Source of the DNA: Planotetraspora silvatica
GTDB lineage: Bacteria > Actinomycetota > Actinomycetes > Streptosporangiales > Streptosporangiaceae
Reading direction: 5' to 3'
Length of the DNA: 64,000 bases
Assembly (NCBI RefSeq): GCF_016863315.1
Contig: NZ_BOOQ01000010.1
Coordinates: 1-64,000, forward strand
Made by a program: the position numbers and the translations under genes
Notes under the pieces: generated by a model
What the model was told of the DNA's origin: nothing
The model's database searches: none
Seen by the model: the letters and a program-made list of their open reading frames with translations, nothing else
Part shown: positions 24,701-33,862 of the stretch, piece by piece
How positions within the stretch are numbered: the stretch's first letter is position 1
Layout: each line of letters opens with the position of its first letter

Positions 24701-25501
24701 ATGAAGGTGCATGTCCTCGACTGCGGAGCGATGAGCTGCGACCTGACCTGGCTGCTGCTGAAGCCGGGCCGTTCCATCAGACCAAGAGCCGAGCGCGACA
24801 AGCCGGTCGAGTGGTACTCCTGCACGACGCACGCCGTCCTCGTGGAGACCGACGAGGGCACCCTCCTGTGGGACACCAGTTGCCCCCGCGACTGGGAGAC
24901 CCGCTGGGTCCCCACCGGCCTCCAGGAGTTCTTCCCGTACGACCAGGTCTCCGACGAGCAGTACCTCGACGCCAACCTCGGCCGGCTCGGCGTGAGCCCC
25001 GAGAGCCTCGACTACGTGGTGCTCTCGCACCTGCACTTCGACCACGCGGGCAACGTCCGGACGTTCGCGGGCACCGGGGCCCGCCTGGTCTGCAACGACA
25101 AGGAGAAGGAGTTCGCCTTCGGTTACGAGGGCGAGTTCAACGGGGCGCACCTGAAGTCCGACTACGAGGGACTCGACTTCGAGACGGTGTCCGGCGACAC
25201 CGAGATCCTCCCCGGGGTGACGCTCATCGAGGCTCCCGGGCACACCCCGGGGACCATGGCCATGCGGGTCGACCTGCCGGAGTCCGGCACCATGATCTTC
25301 ACTTCGGACGCGGTCTACATGGGCGACTCCTACGGCCCTCCCGCCACCCCGGCGGCCATCGTCAACGACCTCAGCGCCTGGTACGCCTCCGTCGAGAAGA
25401 TCCGCTCGATCGCGGAGAGGTCGGAGGCCAATGTGATCTTCGGTCACGACGCGGAGCAGCTCCGCGCCATGCGCACGGCTCCCAACGGTTTCTACAGCTG
25501 A
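24701..25501 (+). CDS. MBL-fold lactonase-like hydrolase (AiiA/AttM group)
   Basis: 266 residues of the metallo-beta-lactamase fold. The di-zinc motif H110-L-H112-F-D114-H115 is complete, with later ligands in APGHTPG, FTSDAVY and IFGHD. The layout and the YVVLSHLHFDHAGN signature match the N-acyl-homoserine/gamma-butyrolactone lactonase group rather than glyoxalase II. GGAGGAG precedes the ATG. It is the first gene of an operon that continues with a transhydrogenase, which suggests the lactone opened is gamma-butyrolactone or a relative. A signal-quenching role or another lactone cannot be excluded. Confidence 0.82.
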   Translation: MKVHVLDCGAMSCDLTWLLLKPGRSIRPRAERDKPVEWYSCTTHAVLVETDEGTLLWDTSCPRDWETRWVPTGLQEFFPYDQVSDEQYLDANLGRLGVSPESLDYVVLSHLHFDHAGNVRTFAGTGARLVCNDKEKEFAFGYEGEFNGAHLKSDYEGLDFETVSGDTEILPGVTLIEAPGHTPGTMAMRVDLPESGTMIFTSDAVYMGDSYGPPATPAAIVNDLSAWYASVEKIRSIAERSEANVIFGHDAEQLRAMRTAPNGFYS

Positions 25502-25513
25502 GGGGAGGCGACT

Positions 25514-26800
25514 GTGTACGACGCTCCCAGCAATCCCGAGTCCGTATTCACCTACGGCGCCCCCGCGCTCAAGTTCGGCCCCGGCGCCTCGGCGGAGATC
25601 GGCTTCGACCTCGCCCAGTACGGCGTCCGCCGGGTCCTTGTGGTCACCGATCCCCGCGTCGCGGCCACCGGCGGGCCCCAGCGGGTCGCCGACCAGCTCA
25701 CCGGCTACGGCATGGAGGCGCATGTCTATGACGGCGCGCACGTCGAGCCGACCGACGAGAGCCTGGCCGCAGCCATCGAGCACGCCCGCGCGTCCGGCCC
25801 CTGGGACGCCTTCGTCGCCGTCGGGGGAGGGTCGAGCATCGACACGGCCAAGGCCGTGAACCTCCTCACGACCAACCCCGGCGAGCTGATGGATTACGTC
25901 AACGCGCCGGTCGGAGGCGGCCGGGCCCCGTCACAGCCGCTCAAGCCGCTGGTGGCGGTGCCCACCACCACGGGGACTGGTTCGGAGAGCACCACGATCT
26001 GCGTGCTCGACGTGCTGGAGCAGAAGGTCAAGACCGGGATCAGCCACGTACGGCTCCGCCCCGTCCTCGCGGTCGTCGACCCCGACCTCACGCTGACCCA
26101 GCCCGCAGGAGTGACCGCGGCGGCGGGGATGGACATCCTCTGCCACGCGCTGGAGAGCTACACCGCCAGGCCGTACACCTCCTTCGAGCACAAGCGCCCG
26201 GAGGAGCGGGTGCCGTACTGCGGCTCGAACCCCGTCGCCGACATGTGGTCCGAGCGCGCGCTGCGCCTGCTCTCCGGCTCCTTCCGCAGGGCCGTACGCC
26301 ACGGGGACGACGCGGCGGCCCGGGCGGACATGGCGCTGGCGGCCACCTTCGCCGGCCTCGGCTTCGGCAACGCGGGCGTGCACATCCCGCACGCCAACGC
26401 CTATCCCATCGCGGGACGCGTCAAGGACTTCCACCCGGACGGCTATCCGGCCGACGAGCCGATGGTGCCGCACGGGATGGCCGTCGCGCTGACCGCACCC
26501 GAGGCCTTCCGGTTCACCTTCGAGGCCGAGCCGGAGCGGCACCTGCGTGCCGCCGAGTTGCTCGACCCGGCGGCGGACAAGCCCGACGACCTCGCGGAGC
26601 TCCTTCCCGGCGTGCTGATGAACCTGATGCGGGACATCGGCATCCCGAACGGCATCGGCGGCGTGGGCTACACGGAGGCCGACGTGCCCGCACTCGTGGA
26701 GGGCGCGATGAAGCAGCAACGCCTGCTCGCCACCGCCCCCCTGCCGGTCGGCGAGGACGACGTGGCGGGGATCCTGACCCGATCGATCGCACTGTGGTGA
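25514..26800 (+). CDS. Iron-containing alcohol dehydrogenase, hydroxyacid-oxoacid transhydrogenase type
   Basis: 428 residues. Fe-ADH fold with the nucleotide motif VAVGGGSSIDTAKA (~residue 97) and iron-binding residues in AGMDILCHALESYTA (Asp and His four apart), GVHIPHANAYPIAG and MVPHGMAV. The long insert with RPEERVPYCGSNPVAD and the HIPHANAYPIAG signature are those of hydroxyacid-oxoacid transhydrogenase (ADHFE1 family). That enzyme converts 4-hydroxybutyrate plus 2-oxoglutarate to succinate semialdehyde plus D-2-hydroxyglutarate with bound nicotinamide. GGGGAGG precedes the GTG. It lies 12 bp after the lactonase gene. Confidence 0.87.
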   Translation: MYDAPSNPESVFTYGAPALKFGPGASAEIGFDLAQYGVRRVLVVTDPRVAATGGPQRVADQLTGYGMEAHVYDGAHVEPTDESLAAAIEHARASGPWDAFVAVGGGSSIDTAKAVNLLTTNPGELMDYVNAPVGGGRAPSQPLKPLVAVPTTTGTGSESTTICVLDVLEQKVKTGISHVRLRPVLAVVDPDLTLTQPAGVTAAAGMDILCHALESYTARPYTSFEHKRPEERVPYCGSNPVADMWSERALRLLSGSFRRAVRHGDDAAARADMALAATFAGLGFGNAGVHIPHANAYPIAGRVKDFHPDGYPADEPMVPHGMAVALTAPEAFRFTFEAEPERHLRAAELLDPAADKPDDLAELLPGVLMNLMRDIGIPNGIGGVGYTEADVPALVEGAMKQQRLLATAPLPVGEDDVAGILTRSIALW

Positions 26801-26810
26801 GGTGACGGCA

Positions 26811-27230
26811 ATGGCGATATACGAGCTGCGCTGTGGCGGCGGCCATCGTTTCGAGGTCATCCAGTCCTTCGCCGCGCCCCTGCCGGACTGCCCGGAATGC
26901 GGCGCGGCCACCGGCAAGGTCCCCAGCAGGTTCGGCATCGGCGGCTCCGCGGGCACGCCTCCGCGCGCCGAGATGATGCCGCAGACCTGGCGGGGCACCT
27001 ACGGCGGCGACCGTGAGTACGTCACCCACCTGCGGCGGACCGCCGAGGCCCGCCGTGACCTGGAGGAACGCCATCCCGAGCTGGCGGGGGACCGGCGCCC
27101 GATCATCGCCCACGAGGGCCGCTACGAGAACGCGCCGCTGCGCGCGGGCGACCAGACCCCCGTCCACACTCCCAAGAACGCCGCCGGCCGTACGCACACG
27201 CACGGCAGCGCCGGGGAGGGGGGATCCTGA
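26811..27230 (+). CDS. FmdB-type zinc-ribbon protein
   Basis: 139 residues. An N-terminal zinc ribbon of the FmdB family (MAIYELRCGGGHRFEV followed by CPECGAATGKVPSRFGIGG), here with Cys8, then a CPEC knuckle. The first knuckle has a single Cys (RCGGGH), with His perhaps as the fourth ligand. The C-terminal half is charged and disordered. Such proteins are small accessory factors of unknown mechanism next to amidases and dehydrogenases. GAGGTG lies before the ATG, 10 bp after the transhydrogenase stop. Its TGA overlaps the next start. Confidence 0.75.
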   Translation: MAIYELRCGGGHRFEVIQSFAAPLPDCPECGAATGKVPSRFGIGGSAGTPPRAEMMPQTWRGTYGGDREYVTHLRRTAEARRDLEERHPELAGDRRPIIAHEGRYENAPLRAGDQTPVHTPKNAAGRTHTHGSAGEGGS

Positions 27231-30055
27231 AGCCGGCGGAACTGGCCGCGGCGCTGCGCCGGGCCGGTGTGCGCGACGTCGACGCCACGTCGAGACGCCG
27301 CGCGGAGTACTCCTCCGACGCCTCGCTCTACCGGGTGCCTCCGGCGGTGGTGGCCTTCCCGCGCGACGCGGAGGAGGTCGCCGCCGCCCTGGCGACCTGT
27401 GCAGCCGAGGGTGTGCCGCTGACCTCGCGCGGCGCCGGGACGTCCATCGCGGGGAACGCCGTCGGGCCCGGGCTGGTCCTCGACTTCGCCCGCCACATGA
27501 GGCGGGTGAAGTCGGTCGATCCGGAGACGAGGACCGCGGTCGTCGAGCCCGGCGTCGTGCTCGACACGCTGCAGAGCCGGGCCGCGCCGTACGGACTGCG
27601 CTTCGGGCCCGATCCCTCGACGCACGACAGGTGCACGATCGGGGGCATGATCGGCAACAACGCGTGCGGCTCGCGGGCGCTCGCGTACGGCCGGACGGCG
27701 GACAACGTCGTGGCGCTCGACGTGCTCACCGGAGGCGGTGAGCGGCTGACCGCCGGGCGCGGCACGGGCGGGTCACCCACCCTCACCGCGCTCCAGGGGG
27801 TGGTCCGGGAGAACCTCGCGATGATCCGCACCGAACTGGGACGGTTCCGCCGTCAGATCTCCGGATACTCGCTGGAGCACCTGCTCCCCGAGCACGGTTT
27901 CGACGTGGCCAAGGCCATGGTCGGCACCGAGGGCACCTGGGGTTTGCTGCTCGAAGCCGAGGTCTCCCTGGTCGAGGCGCCCGCGCACACCGTGCTCGTC
28001 GTGCTCGGCTACCCCGACATGGCGACGGCGGCGGACGCCGTGCCCGCTCTGCTGCCCCACCTGCCCGTGGCCATCGAGGGCATCGACGCCCGAATCGTCG
28101 ACGCGGTGCGCACCCGGCGCGGTCCCGGCAGGGTGCCGCCGCTTCCGGCGGGGGGCGGCTGGCTCCTGGTGGAGCTGGGCGGCGGATCCGCGGGTGAGCT
28201 CCACTCGCGGGCGGCCGCGCTGGTGGCGGACGCCGCGGCGGGCGACAGCCTGCTGATCACCGACCCGGCCCTGGTGGCCGCCGTCTGGCGGATCAGGGAA
28301 GACGGCGCCGGGCTGTCGGCGCGCTCTCCCTCGGGGGCGCCCGCGCACGCCGGCTGGGAGGACTCAGCCGTCCCGCCTGAGCGCCTCGGCGCCTATCTGC
28401 GCGCGTTCGAGGCGCTCATGACCGGCTACGGGCTGACCGGCATGCCGTACGGCCACTTCGGAGACGGCTGCCTGCACGTGCGCATCGACTTCCCCTTCGG
28501 CCGTGCGGAGGGTGTGCGGGTCTTCCGCGAGTTCCTGCTCGACGCCGCGCGCCTGGTCGCCTCGCACGGAGGATCGATGTCCGGCGAGCACGGCGACGGC
28601 CGGGCACGGGGCGAGTTGCTGCCGCTGATGTACTCCCCGGAGGCCCTGTCCGCCTTCGCCGCCGCCAAGGCCGTGTTCGATCCCGGCGACGTGCTCAATC
28701 CCGGCGTGATCGTACGGCCGGCCGCGTTCGACGCCCGCCTGCGGCTGGTGCCGCCGCCTCCGGTCACACCGGGGACGGCGTTCCGCTATCCCGACGACCA
28801 CGGGGACCTCACCGCCGCCGTACACCGGTGCACCGGGGTCGGGAGATGCGTGTCCGCGACGCCCGGGGGTGTCATGTGCCCGTCCTACCAGGCCACCCGT
28901 GACGAGAAGGACTCGACGCGAGGCCGCGCACGCGTGCTTCAAGAGGCCGTGAACGGCTCGTTGCCGGGAGGGCTGCGGGCACCCGAGGTGCGCGAGGTGC
29001 TCGACCTGTGCCTGTCCTGCAAGGGATGCAGGTCGGACTGCCCCACGGGTGTCGACATGGCCACCTACAAGGCCGAGGTGCTCCACCAGGCCTACCGCCG
29101 CCGGCCCCGTCCCGCCGCCCACTACACGCTCGGGTGGCTTCCACGCTGGGCCCGCCTGGCCGGGCAGGCCCCGCGGGCGGTCAACGCGGTGCTCGGCGCA
29201 CGGCCCACCGCCGCGCTCGCCAAACGACTGGGCGGGATCGACCGTCGGCGGGCGCTGCCCGCGTTCGCCGAGCGGTCCTTCCACCGGTCCCTCGACCGGC
29301 AGGAACACCACGGGGACGGCACGGGCCCGGCGGTGGTGCTCTGGGTGGACACCTTCACCGACCACTTCTCGCCCGAGATCGCGCGGGCCGCCGTCCGGGT
29401 GCTGAACCGCGCCGGCCTGACCGTGACCATCCCCCGCGCCTCCCTGTGCTGTGGGCTGACCTGGATCTCCACGGGACAACTCGGCACGGCCCGGCGCAGG
29501 CTCCGCCGTACGGTCGACGCACTGGCCCGGCACGCGGAGGCGGGCACCCCGATCGTCGGCCTCGAGCCGTCGTGCACCGCCACGCTGCGTTCGGACGCGG
29601 TGGAACTGCTCGGCGCCGACGACCGTGCCGCCCGGCTCGTCGCCGGCTCGGTCAGGACCCTCGCGGAGTTCCTGAACGGCCTGCCCGTCTGGACGCCGCC
29701 CGACCTCGGCGGTGTCGAGGTGCTGGCCCAGCCGCACTGCCACCACCATGCGGTGATGGGCTGGGACGCCGACAGGGACCTGCTCGCCCGGGCCGGCGCC
29801 TCGGTCACGTCGGTCGGCGGTTGTTGCGGCCTGGCGGGCGACTTCGGCGTCGTCCGGGGTCACTACGAGATGTCGGTCGCGGTCGCGGAGACCCGGCTGC
29901 TGCCGGCCGTACGGCAGGCGGGCGAGGACACGGTCCTGCTCGCCGACGGTTTCTCCTGCCGCACCCAGCTCGACCAGCTCGCCTCCGCGAAGGCGTACCA
30001 CCTCGCGGAGTTGCTGGCCGGGGACGTGGCCACGCCGCCCCCGGCCGACGCGTGA
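27227..30055 (+). CDS. FAD/Fe-S oxidase, D-2-hydroxyglutarate dehydrogenase-like (YdiJ type)
   Basis: About 942 residues. The FAD_binding_4 domain (SRGAGTSIAGNAVGPGLVLD) is followed by the FAD-oxidase C domain with the metal-site motifs GHFGDGCLHV and SGEHGDGRARGE. Next are 4Fe-4S motifs (CTGVGRC...CPSYQATRDE and CLSCKGCRSDCP) and two CCG domains (SLCCGLTW, GGCCGLAGDFG). This is the order of E. coli YdiJ, a D-2-hydroxyglutarate dehydrogenase. It would oxidise the D-2-hydroxyglutarate made by the transhydrogenase back to 2-oxoglutarate. No ATG/GTG/TTG gives the conserved N-terminal helix; a CTG at 27227, with GGGGAGGGGGG just before and a CTGA overlap with the FmdB stop, does. GTG 27269 is the fallback. 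Confidence 0.85.
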   Translation: MKPAELAAALRRAGVRDVDATSRRRAEYSSDASLYRVPPAVVAFPRDAEEVAAALATCAAEGVPLTSRGAGTSIAGNAVGPGLVLDFARHMRRVKSVDPETRTAVVEPGVVLDTLQSRAAPYGLRFGPDPSTHDRCTIGGMIGNNACGSRALAYGRTADNVVALDVLTGGGERLTAGRGTGGSPTLTALQGVVRENLAMIRTELGRFRRQISGYSLEHLLPEHGFDVAKAMVGTEGTWGLLLEAEVSLVEAPAHTVLVVLGYPDMATAADAVPALLPHLPVAIEGIDARIVDAVRTRRGPGRVPPLPAGGGWLLVELGGGSAGELHSRAAALVADAAAGDSLLITDPALVAAVWRIREDGAGLSARSPSGAPAHAGWEDSAVPPERLGAYLRAFEALMTGYGLTGMPYGHFGDGCLHVRIDFPFGRAEGVRVFREFLLDAARLVASHGGSMSGEHGDGRARGELLPLMYSPEALSAFAAAKAVFDPGDVLNPGVIVRPAAFDARLRLVPPPPVTPGTAFRYPDDHGDLTAAVHRCTGVGRCVSATPGGVMCPSYQATRDEKDSTRGRARVLQEAVNGSLPGGLRAPEVREVLDLCLSCKGCRSDCPTGVDMATYKAEVLHQAYRRRPRPAAHYTLGWLPRWARLAGQAPRAVNAVLGARPTAALAKRLGGIDRRRALPAFAERSFHRSLDRQEHHGDGTGPAVVLWVDTFTDHFSPEIARAAVRVLNRAGLTVTIPRASLCCGLTWISTGQLGTARRRLRRTVDALARHAEAGTPIVGLEPSCTATLRSDAVELLGADDRAARLVAGSVRTLAEFLNGLPVWTPPDLGGVEVLAQPHCHHHAVMGWDADRDLLARAGASVTSVGGCCGLAGDFGVVRGHYEMSVAVAETRLLPAVRQAGEDTVLLADGFSCRTQLDQLASAKAYHLAELLAGDVATPPPADA

Positions 30056-30065
30056 CGGCGAGCCC

Positions 30066-31061
30066 TCAGAAATCGTCGTCGAAGCTGACCGTGCCGGTCA
30101 CCCCGACCTGGTAGGCCGAGACCCGCCGCTCGAAGAAGTTCGACAACTCCTGGACGTCCTGGAGCTCCATGAAGGCGAAGGGGTTCTTCGACCCGTACAA
30201 CGGCGGGATGTCGAGCTGCGCGAGCCGCCGGTCGGCCACGTGCTCCAGGTAGGTGCGCATGTCCGTCAGCGACAGCCCGGACACGCCCTGCGCGAGCAGG
30301 TCCTCGGCGAACTGGACCTCGCAGTCGACCGCCTCGGCGAGCATCTCGCTCACCTGGCGCCGCATGTCGTCGTCGAACAGGTCCGGCTCCTCACGCCGTA
30401 CGGTCTCGACCACGTCGAAGGCGAAGGCCATGTGCATCGACTCGTCGCGGAACACCCAGTTGGTGCCCGAGGCGAGGCCGTTGAGCAGCCCGCGTGACCG
30501 CAGGAAGTACACGTAGGCGAAGGCGCCGTAGAAGAACAAGCCCTCGATGCAGGCCGCGAAGCAGATCAGGTTGAGCAGGAAGGCCCGCCTGTCGTCACGC
30601 GTCCGCAGCTCGCGCAGGTTGAAGACCGAGTCGATCCAGCGGAAGCAGAACTCGGCCTTGCGCCGGATGGAGGGGATGTTCTCGATCGCGTCGAAGGCCG
30701 CGAACCGCTCCCGCTCGTCGGGCACGTAGGTGTCCAGCAGGTTCAGATAGAACTGGACGTGCACCGCCTCCTCGAACAGCTGGCGCGACAGGTAGAGCCG
30801 CCCCTCCGGCGAGTTGACGTGCTGGTAGAGGTTGAGCACCAGGTTGTTGGCCACGATCGTGTCGCCGGTGGCGAAGAAGGCGACCAACCGGCTGATCAGA
30901 TGCCGTTCCGCCGGTGACAGCCGGGCGAGGTCCTTGAGGTCGGAGTGCAGGTCGACCTCTTCGACCGTCCAGGTGTTCTTGATCGCGTCGCGGAAGCGCT
31001 CGAAGAAGTGCGGGTAGCGCATGGGCCGCAACGTCAGGTCCATGCCGGGGTCGAGCAACAT
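30066..31061 (-). CDS. nrdB: Class Ia ribonucleotide reductase beta subunit
   Basis: 331-residue R2 protein that holds the di-iron tyrosyl radical for ribonucleotide reduction. Ligands are visible: Asp in FFATGDTIVANN, Glu and His in FEEAVHVQFY (the Tyr four residues after His is the radical Tyr), Glu in CIEGLFFYG, and Glu/His in RDESMHMAF. The C-terminal tail ends TVSFDDDF, as R2 tails that dock on R1. AAGGAGG lies just before ATG 31061; a GTG overlapping the nrdA stop is the alternative. Second gene of the nrdA-nrdB operon, so it shares the B12 riboswitch and NrdR control. Confidence 0.95.
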   Translation of the reverse strand: MLLDPGMDLTLRPMRYPHFFERFRDAIKNTWTVEEVDLHSDLKDLARLSPAERHLISRLVAFFATGDTIVANNLVLNLYQHVNSPEGRLYLSRQLFEEAVHVQFYLNLLDTYVPDERERFAAFDAIENIPSIRRKAEFCFRWIDSVFNLRELRTRDDRRAFLLNLICFAACIEGLFFYGAFAYVYFLRSRGLLNGLASGTNWVFRDESMHMAFAFDVVETVRREEPDLFDDDMRRQVSEMLAEAVDCEVQFAEDLLAQGVSGLSLTDMRTYLEHVADRRLAQLDIPPLYGSKNPFAFMELQDVQELSNFFERRVSAYQVGVTGTVSFDDDF

Positions 31062-31087
31062 CGGGCCCTCCTTGGGATCGGCGGCGG

Positions 31088-33469
31088 TCACTGGCAGGCC
31101 TCGCAGGACTCGGGGTTCTCCAGGGAGCAGGCGACGGCGTCCTCCACGGGAACCGCCGGCCTGGCCACGGCCACCGTGGCCTGCTGGATCCGGGTCGCGG
31201 GACGCGAGCGCAGGTAGTAGGTCGTCTTCAGACCCGACTTCCACGCGTGGAGGTACATCGAGCTGAGCTTGCCGATGTTCGGCGCGCTCATGAACAGGTT
31301 GAGCGACTGGCTCTGGTCGATGTACGGCGCCCGCGCGGCGGCCAGGTCGATCAGCGCCCGCTGGGGCAGCTCCCATGCCGTGCGGAACAGCTCGCGCAGC
31401 TCGGCGGGGAGCGCCTCGATGCCCTGCACCGAGCCCTCCGCCCGCTTGATCGCGTCCCTGATCTCCTGGGTCCACAGGCCGCGGGCCTTGAGCTCGCCCA
31501 CGAGCGCGGTGTTGATCTGGAGGAACTCGCCGCTGAGCGTCTCGCGCTTGAACAGGTTGGACACCTGCGGCTCGATGCACTCGTAGCACCCGGCGATCGA
31601 GGCGATGGTGGCGGTCGGGGCGATCGCGATCAGCAGGGAGTTGCGCACTCCGTGGGCGGCGATCCGCTTCCGCAGCGCCCCCCAGCGTTCGGTCTGCGTC
31701 ACGGTCACGCCCCACAGGTCGGGCTGCAGGTCGCCCCGGGAAACCCGGGTGCGGTCGTACGCCGGGTGGGCGCCGTACCGCTCGGCCAGATCGGCCGAGG
31801 TCTCGAGCGCGGTCAGGTAGATCTCCTCCGCGACGCGCGTCGACAACTCCTTCGCGGCGGGCGAGTCGAACGGCAGGCGCAGCGCGAAGAAGACGTCCTG
31901 CAGGCCCATGACGCCGAGTCCGACCGGGCGCCAGCGGGGGTTGCTCGCCGCCGCCTGCTCGCTCGGGTAGTAGTTGATGTCGATCACGCGGTCGAGGAAC
32001 GTCACGGCGGTGCCCACCGTGGCACGCAGCCGTTCCCAGTCCATCCCGCCGCCGGCCATGTGCGCGGCCAGGTTGATCGAGCCGAGGTTGCACACGGCCG
32101 TCTCGGTGTCGCTGGACACCTCGATGATCTCCGTGCACAGGTTGGACAGGTGGACCACGTCGCCCGGTTCCGCGGTCTGGTTGCACAGCCGGTTCGACGC
32201 GTCCTTGAAGGTCATCCACCCGTTGCCGGTCTGGGCCAGCGTGCGCATCATCTTGCCGTACAGGTCGCGGGCCTTGACCTGGCGGACGTGGCGGCCCTGC
32301 TCCTCGGCCGCGCGGTAGACCGCGTCGAACTCCGCACCCCACAGGTCGGGCAGTTCGGGGACCTCGTCGGGGTCGAACAGCGACCAGATCCCGTCGGCCT
32401 CGACCCGGCGCATGAACTCGTCGGGGACCCAGTTGGCCAGGTTGAGGTTGTGCGTGCGCCGGGCGTCCTCGCCCGTGTTGTCCCGCAGTTCGAGGAACTC
32501 CTCGATGTCCGGGTGCCACGGCTCCAGGTAGACGCAGGCGGCACCCTTGCGCCGGCCACCCTGGTTGACCGCCGCGACCGACGAGTCGAGCGTGCGCAGG
32601 AAGGGGACGATGCCGTTGGACTGGCCGTTGGTGCCGCGGATCAGCGCGCCTCGGGAGCGCACCCTCGACCAGGAGATGCCGATCCCGCCGGCGAACTTCG
32701 ACAGGTGCGCGACCTGCGCGTACCGCTCGTAGATCGAGCCGAGTTCGTCGCGCGGCGAGTCGACGAGGTAGCACGAGGACATCTGGCTGTGCCGCGTCCC
32801 GGAGTTGAACAGGGTCGGCGAGCTGGGCAGATAGGCCAGCGACGACATCAGCCGGTAGAGCTCGATCGCCTCCGCGGGATTGTGGGACAACCCGCAGGCC
32901 ACCCGGAGCAGCCAGTGTTGCGGGGTCTCCACCACCAGCCGGGTGACCGGGTGCCGCAGCAGGTAGCGGTCGTACACCGTCCGCAGGCCGAAGTACTCGA
33001 ACCGCAGGTCCCCCCGGGGATCGACGGCGTCGTCGAGTTTGCGGGCGTTGGCCGCGACGAACTCGGCGGTCGCGTCTCCGATGAGCCCTTCCGCGTGGCC
33101 GATCCGGATCGCCTGGCTGAAGGAGGCGACGCCCTGGCCGCGCACTTCCTTCTCGATGTATCCCGACAGCAGCCGGGCGGCCAGCCGGGAGTACTGCGGC
33201 TCCTCACCGATCATCTCGGCGGCGGTCTGGATCGACAGCCGGTCCAGCTCGTCGGTGGTCGCGCCGTCGTACAACCCACTGATCGTCTTCGTCGCCACCC
33301 GCAACGGGTCGACGTCGTTCAGGTCCCCGGCCCAGTGCTCGACCGCTCGGACGATCTTGTTGACGTCGACCGGCTCGGTGGAACCGTTGCGCTTGCGCAC
33401 CCGCATCTGAACCCGGTGCGGCGTCTCGGTGCCGGCAACCCCTGATGAAACACCCTCTATGACCGTCAC
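31088..33469 (-). CDS. nrdA: Class Ia ribonucleotide reductase alpha subunit
   Basis: 793 residues. The N-terminal ATP cone (QMRVRKRNGSTEPVDVNKIV, residues ~20-40) gives allosteric control. The active site shows SSCYLVDS, NLCTEI (catalytic Cys and Glu), AVCNLGSINL (redox Cys) and the C-terminal swinging pair CEACQ. It reduces ribonucleoside diphosphates in the cytoplasm. AGGGGAGAGCT precedes GTG 33469; upstream in-frame sequence belongs to the regulatory leader. The 390-bp leader carries a cobalamin riboswitch and two NrdR boxes, the arrangement known for Streptomyces nrdABS, where B12 switches the cell to class II reductase. Confidence 0.95.
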   Translation of the reverse strand: MTVIEGVSSGVAGTETPHRVQMRVRKRNGSTEPVDVNKIVRAVEHWAGDLNDVDPLRVATKTISGLYDGATTDELDRLSIQTAAEMIGEEPQYSRLAARLLSGYIEKEVRGQGVASFSQAIRIGHAEGLIGDATAEFVAANARKLDDAVDPRGDLRFEYFGLRTVYDRYLLRHPVTRLVVETPQHWLLRVACGLSHNPAEAIELYRLMSSLAYLPSSPTLFNSGTRHSQMSSCYLVDSPRDELGSIYERYAQVAHLSKFAGGIGISWSRVRSRGALIRGTNGQSNGIVPFLRTLDSSVAAVNQGGRRKGAACVYLEPWHPDIEEFLELRDNTGEDARRTHNLNLANWVPDEFMRRVEADGIWSLFDPDEVPELPDLWGAEFDAVYRAAEEQGRHVRQVKARDLYGKMMRTLAQTGNGWMTFKDASNRLCNQTAEPGDVVHLSNLCTEIIEVSSDTETAVCNLGSINLAAHMAGGGMDWERLRATVGTAVTFLDRVIDINYYPSEQAAASNPRWRPVGLGVMGLQDVFFALRLPFDSPAAKELSTRVAEEIYLTALETSADLAERYGAHPAYDRTRVSRGDLQPDLWGVTVTQTERWGALRKRIAAHGVRNSLLIAIAPTATIASIAGCYECIEPQVSNLFKRETLSGEFLQINTALVGELKARGLWTQEIRDAIKRAEGSVQGIEALPAELRELFRTAWELPQRALIDLAAARAPYIDQSQSLNLFMSAPNIGKLSSMYLHAWKSGLKTTYYLRSRPATRIQQATVAVARPAVPVEDAVACSLENPESCEACQ

Positions 33470-33588
33470 AGCTCTCCCCTCGCGACCCTCTGATCGGTGG
33501 CCCGATCGGCGCGCAGGGTGGCATACCGGCGCATACGCCCCGAGGCGTGCGCCGGAGCCGTCAGCCGTCCCGCGCGGCCTCGGACCAG

Positions 33589-33612
33589 CCGCGCACATGT
33601 GGTCGTGCGCGG
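33589..33612 (-). other. Hairpin behind the riboswitch aptamer
   Basis: Perfect 8-bp stem CCGCGCAC / GTGCGCGG with an 8-base loop, directly after the B12 box on the minus strand. It is the best candidate for the expression platform of the riboswitch. It lies about 120 bases before the nrdA start and lacks a U-run, so whether it terminates or acts otherwise is open. Confidence 0.45.
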
Positions 33613-33835
33613 CGCGCTGGCAGGTCTTCGGACTCATGGGCGGCACGGCGGACGCCGCGTTTCCTACTGGCTGTCGCTTCCCGGACCGTCCCCGGCCCGG
33701 GCCGGATGGATCCAGTGCATGTGACAACGGTCGTTCCCAATCACCGCTGCGGGGCAGTTCCGGAATTGGCGAAGCTCGCGCGCCGGGCACGCGAGCACGT
33801 CCGCACCGGATTCCCTCTTGCCTCGGCCGGCCCTG
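33605..33835 (-). promoter_or_regulatory. Cobalamin (AdoCbl) riboswitch upstream of nrdA
   Basis: On the minus strand the leader reads GAGGGAATCCGGTGCGG, then CCGGAACTGCCCCGCAGC and GGTGATTGGGAAC, and finally the B12 box AGTCCGAAGACCTGCC (33619-33637). These are the conserved core blocks of the cobalamin riboswitch in the right order and spacing. AdoCbl binding is expected to shut off nrdAB, as described for Streptomyces coelicolor nrdABS. Confidence 0.92.
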
Positions 33836-33862
33836 GACGGGCGGCCGAACCAGCTGCAGGGG

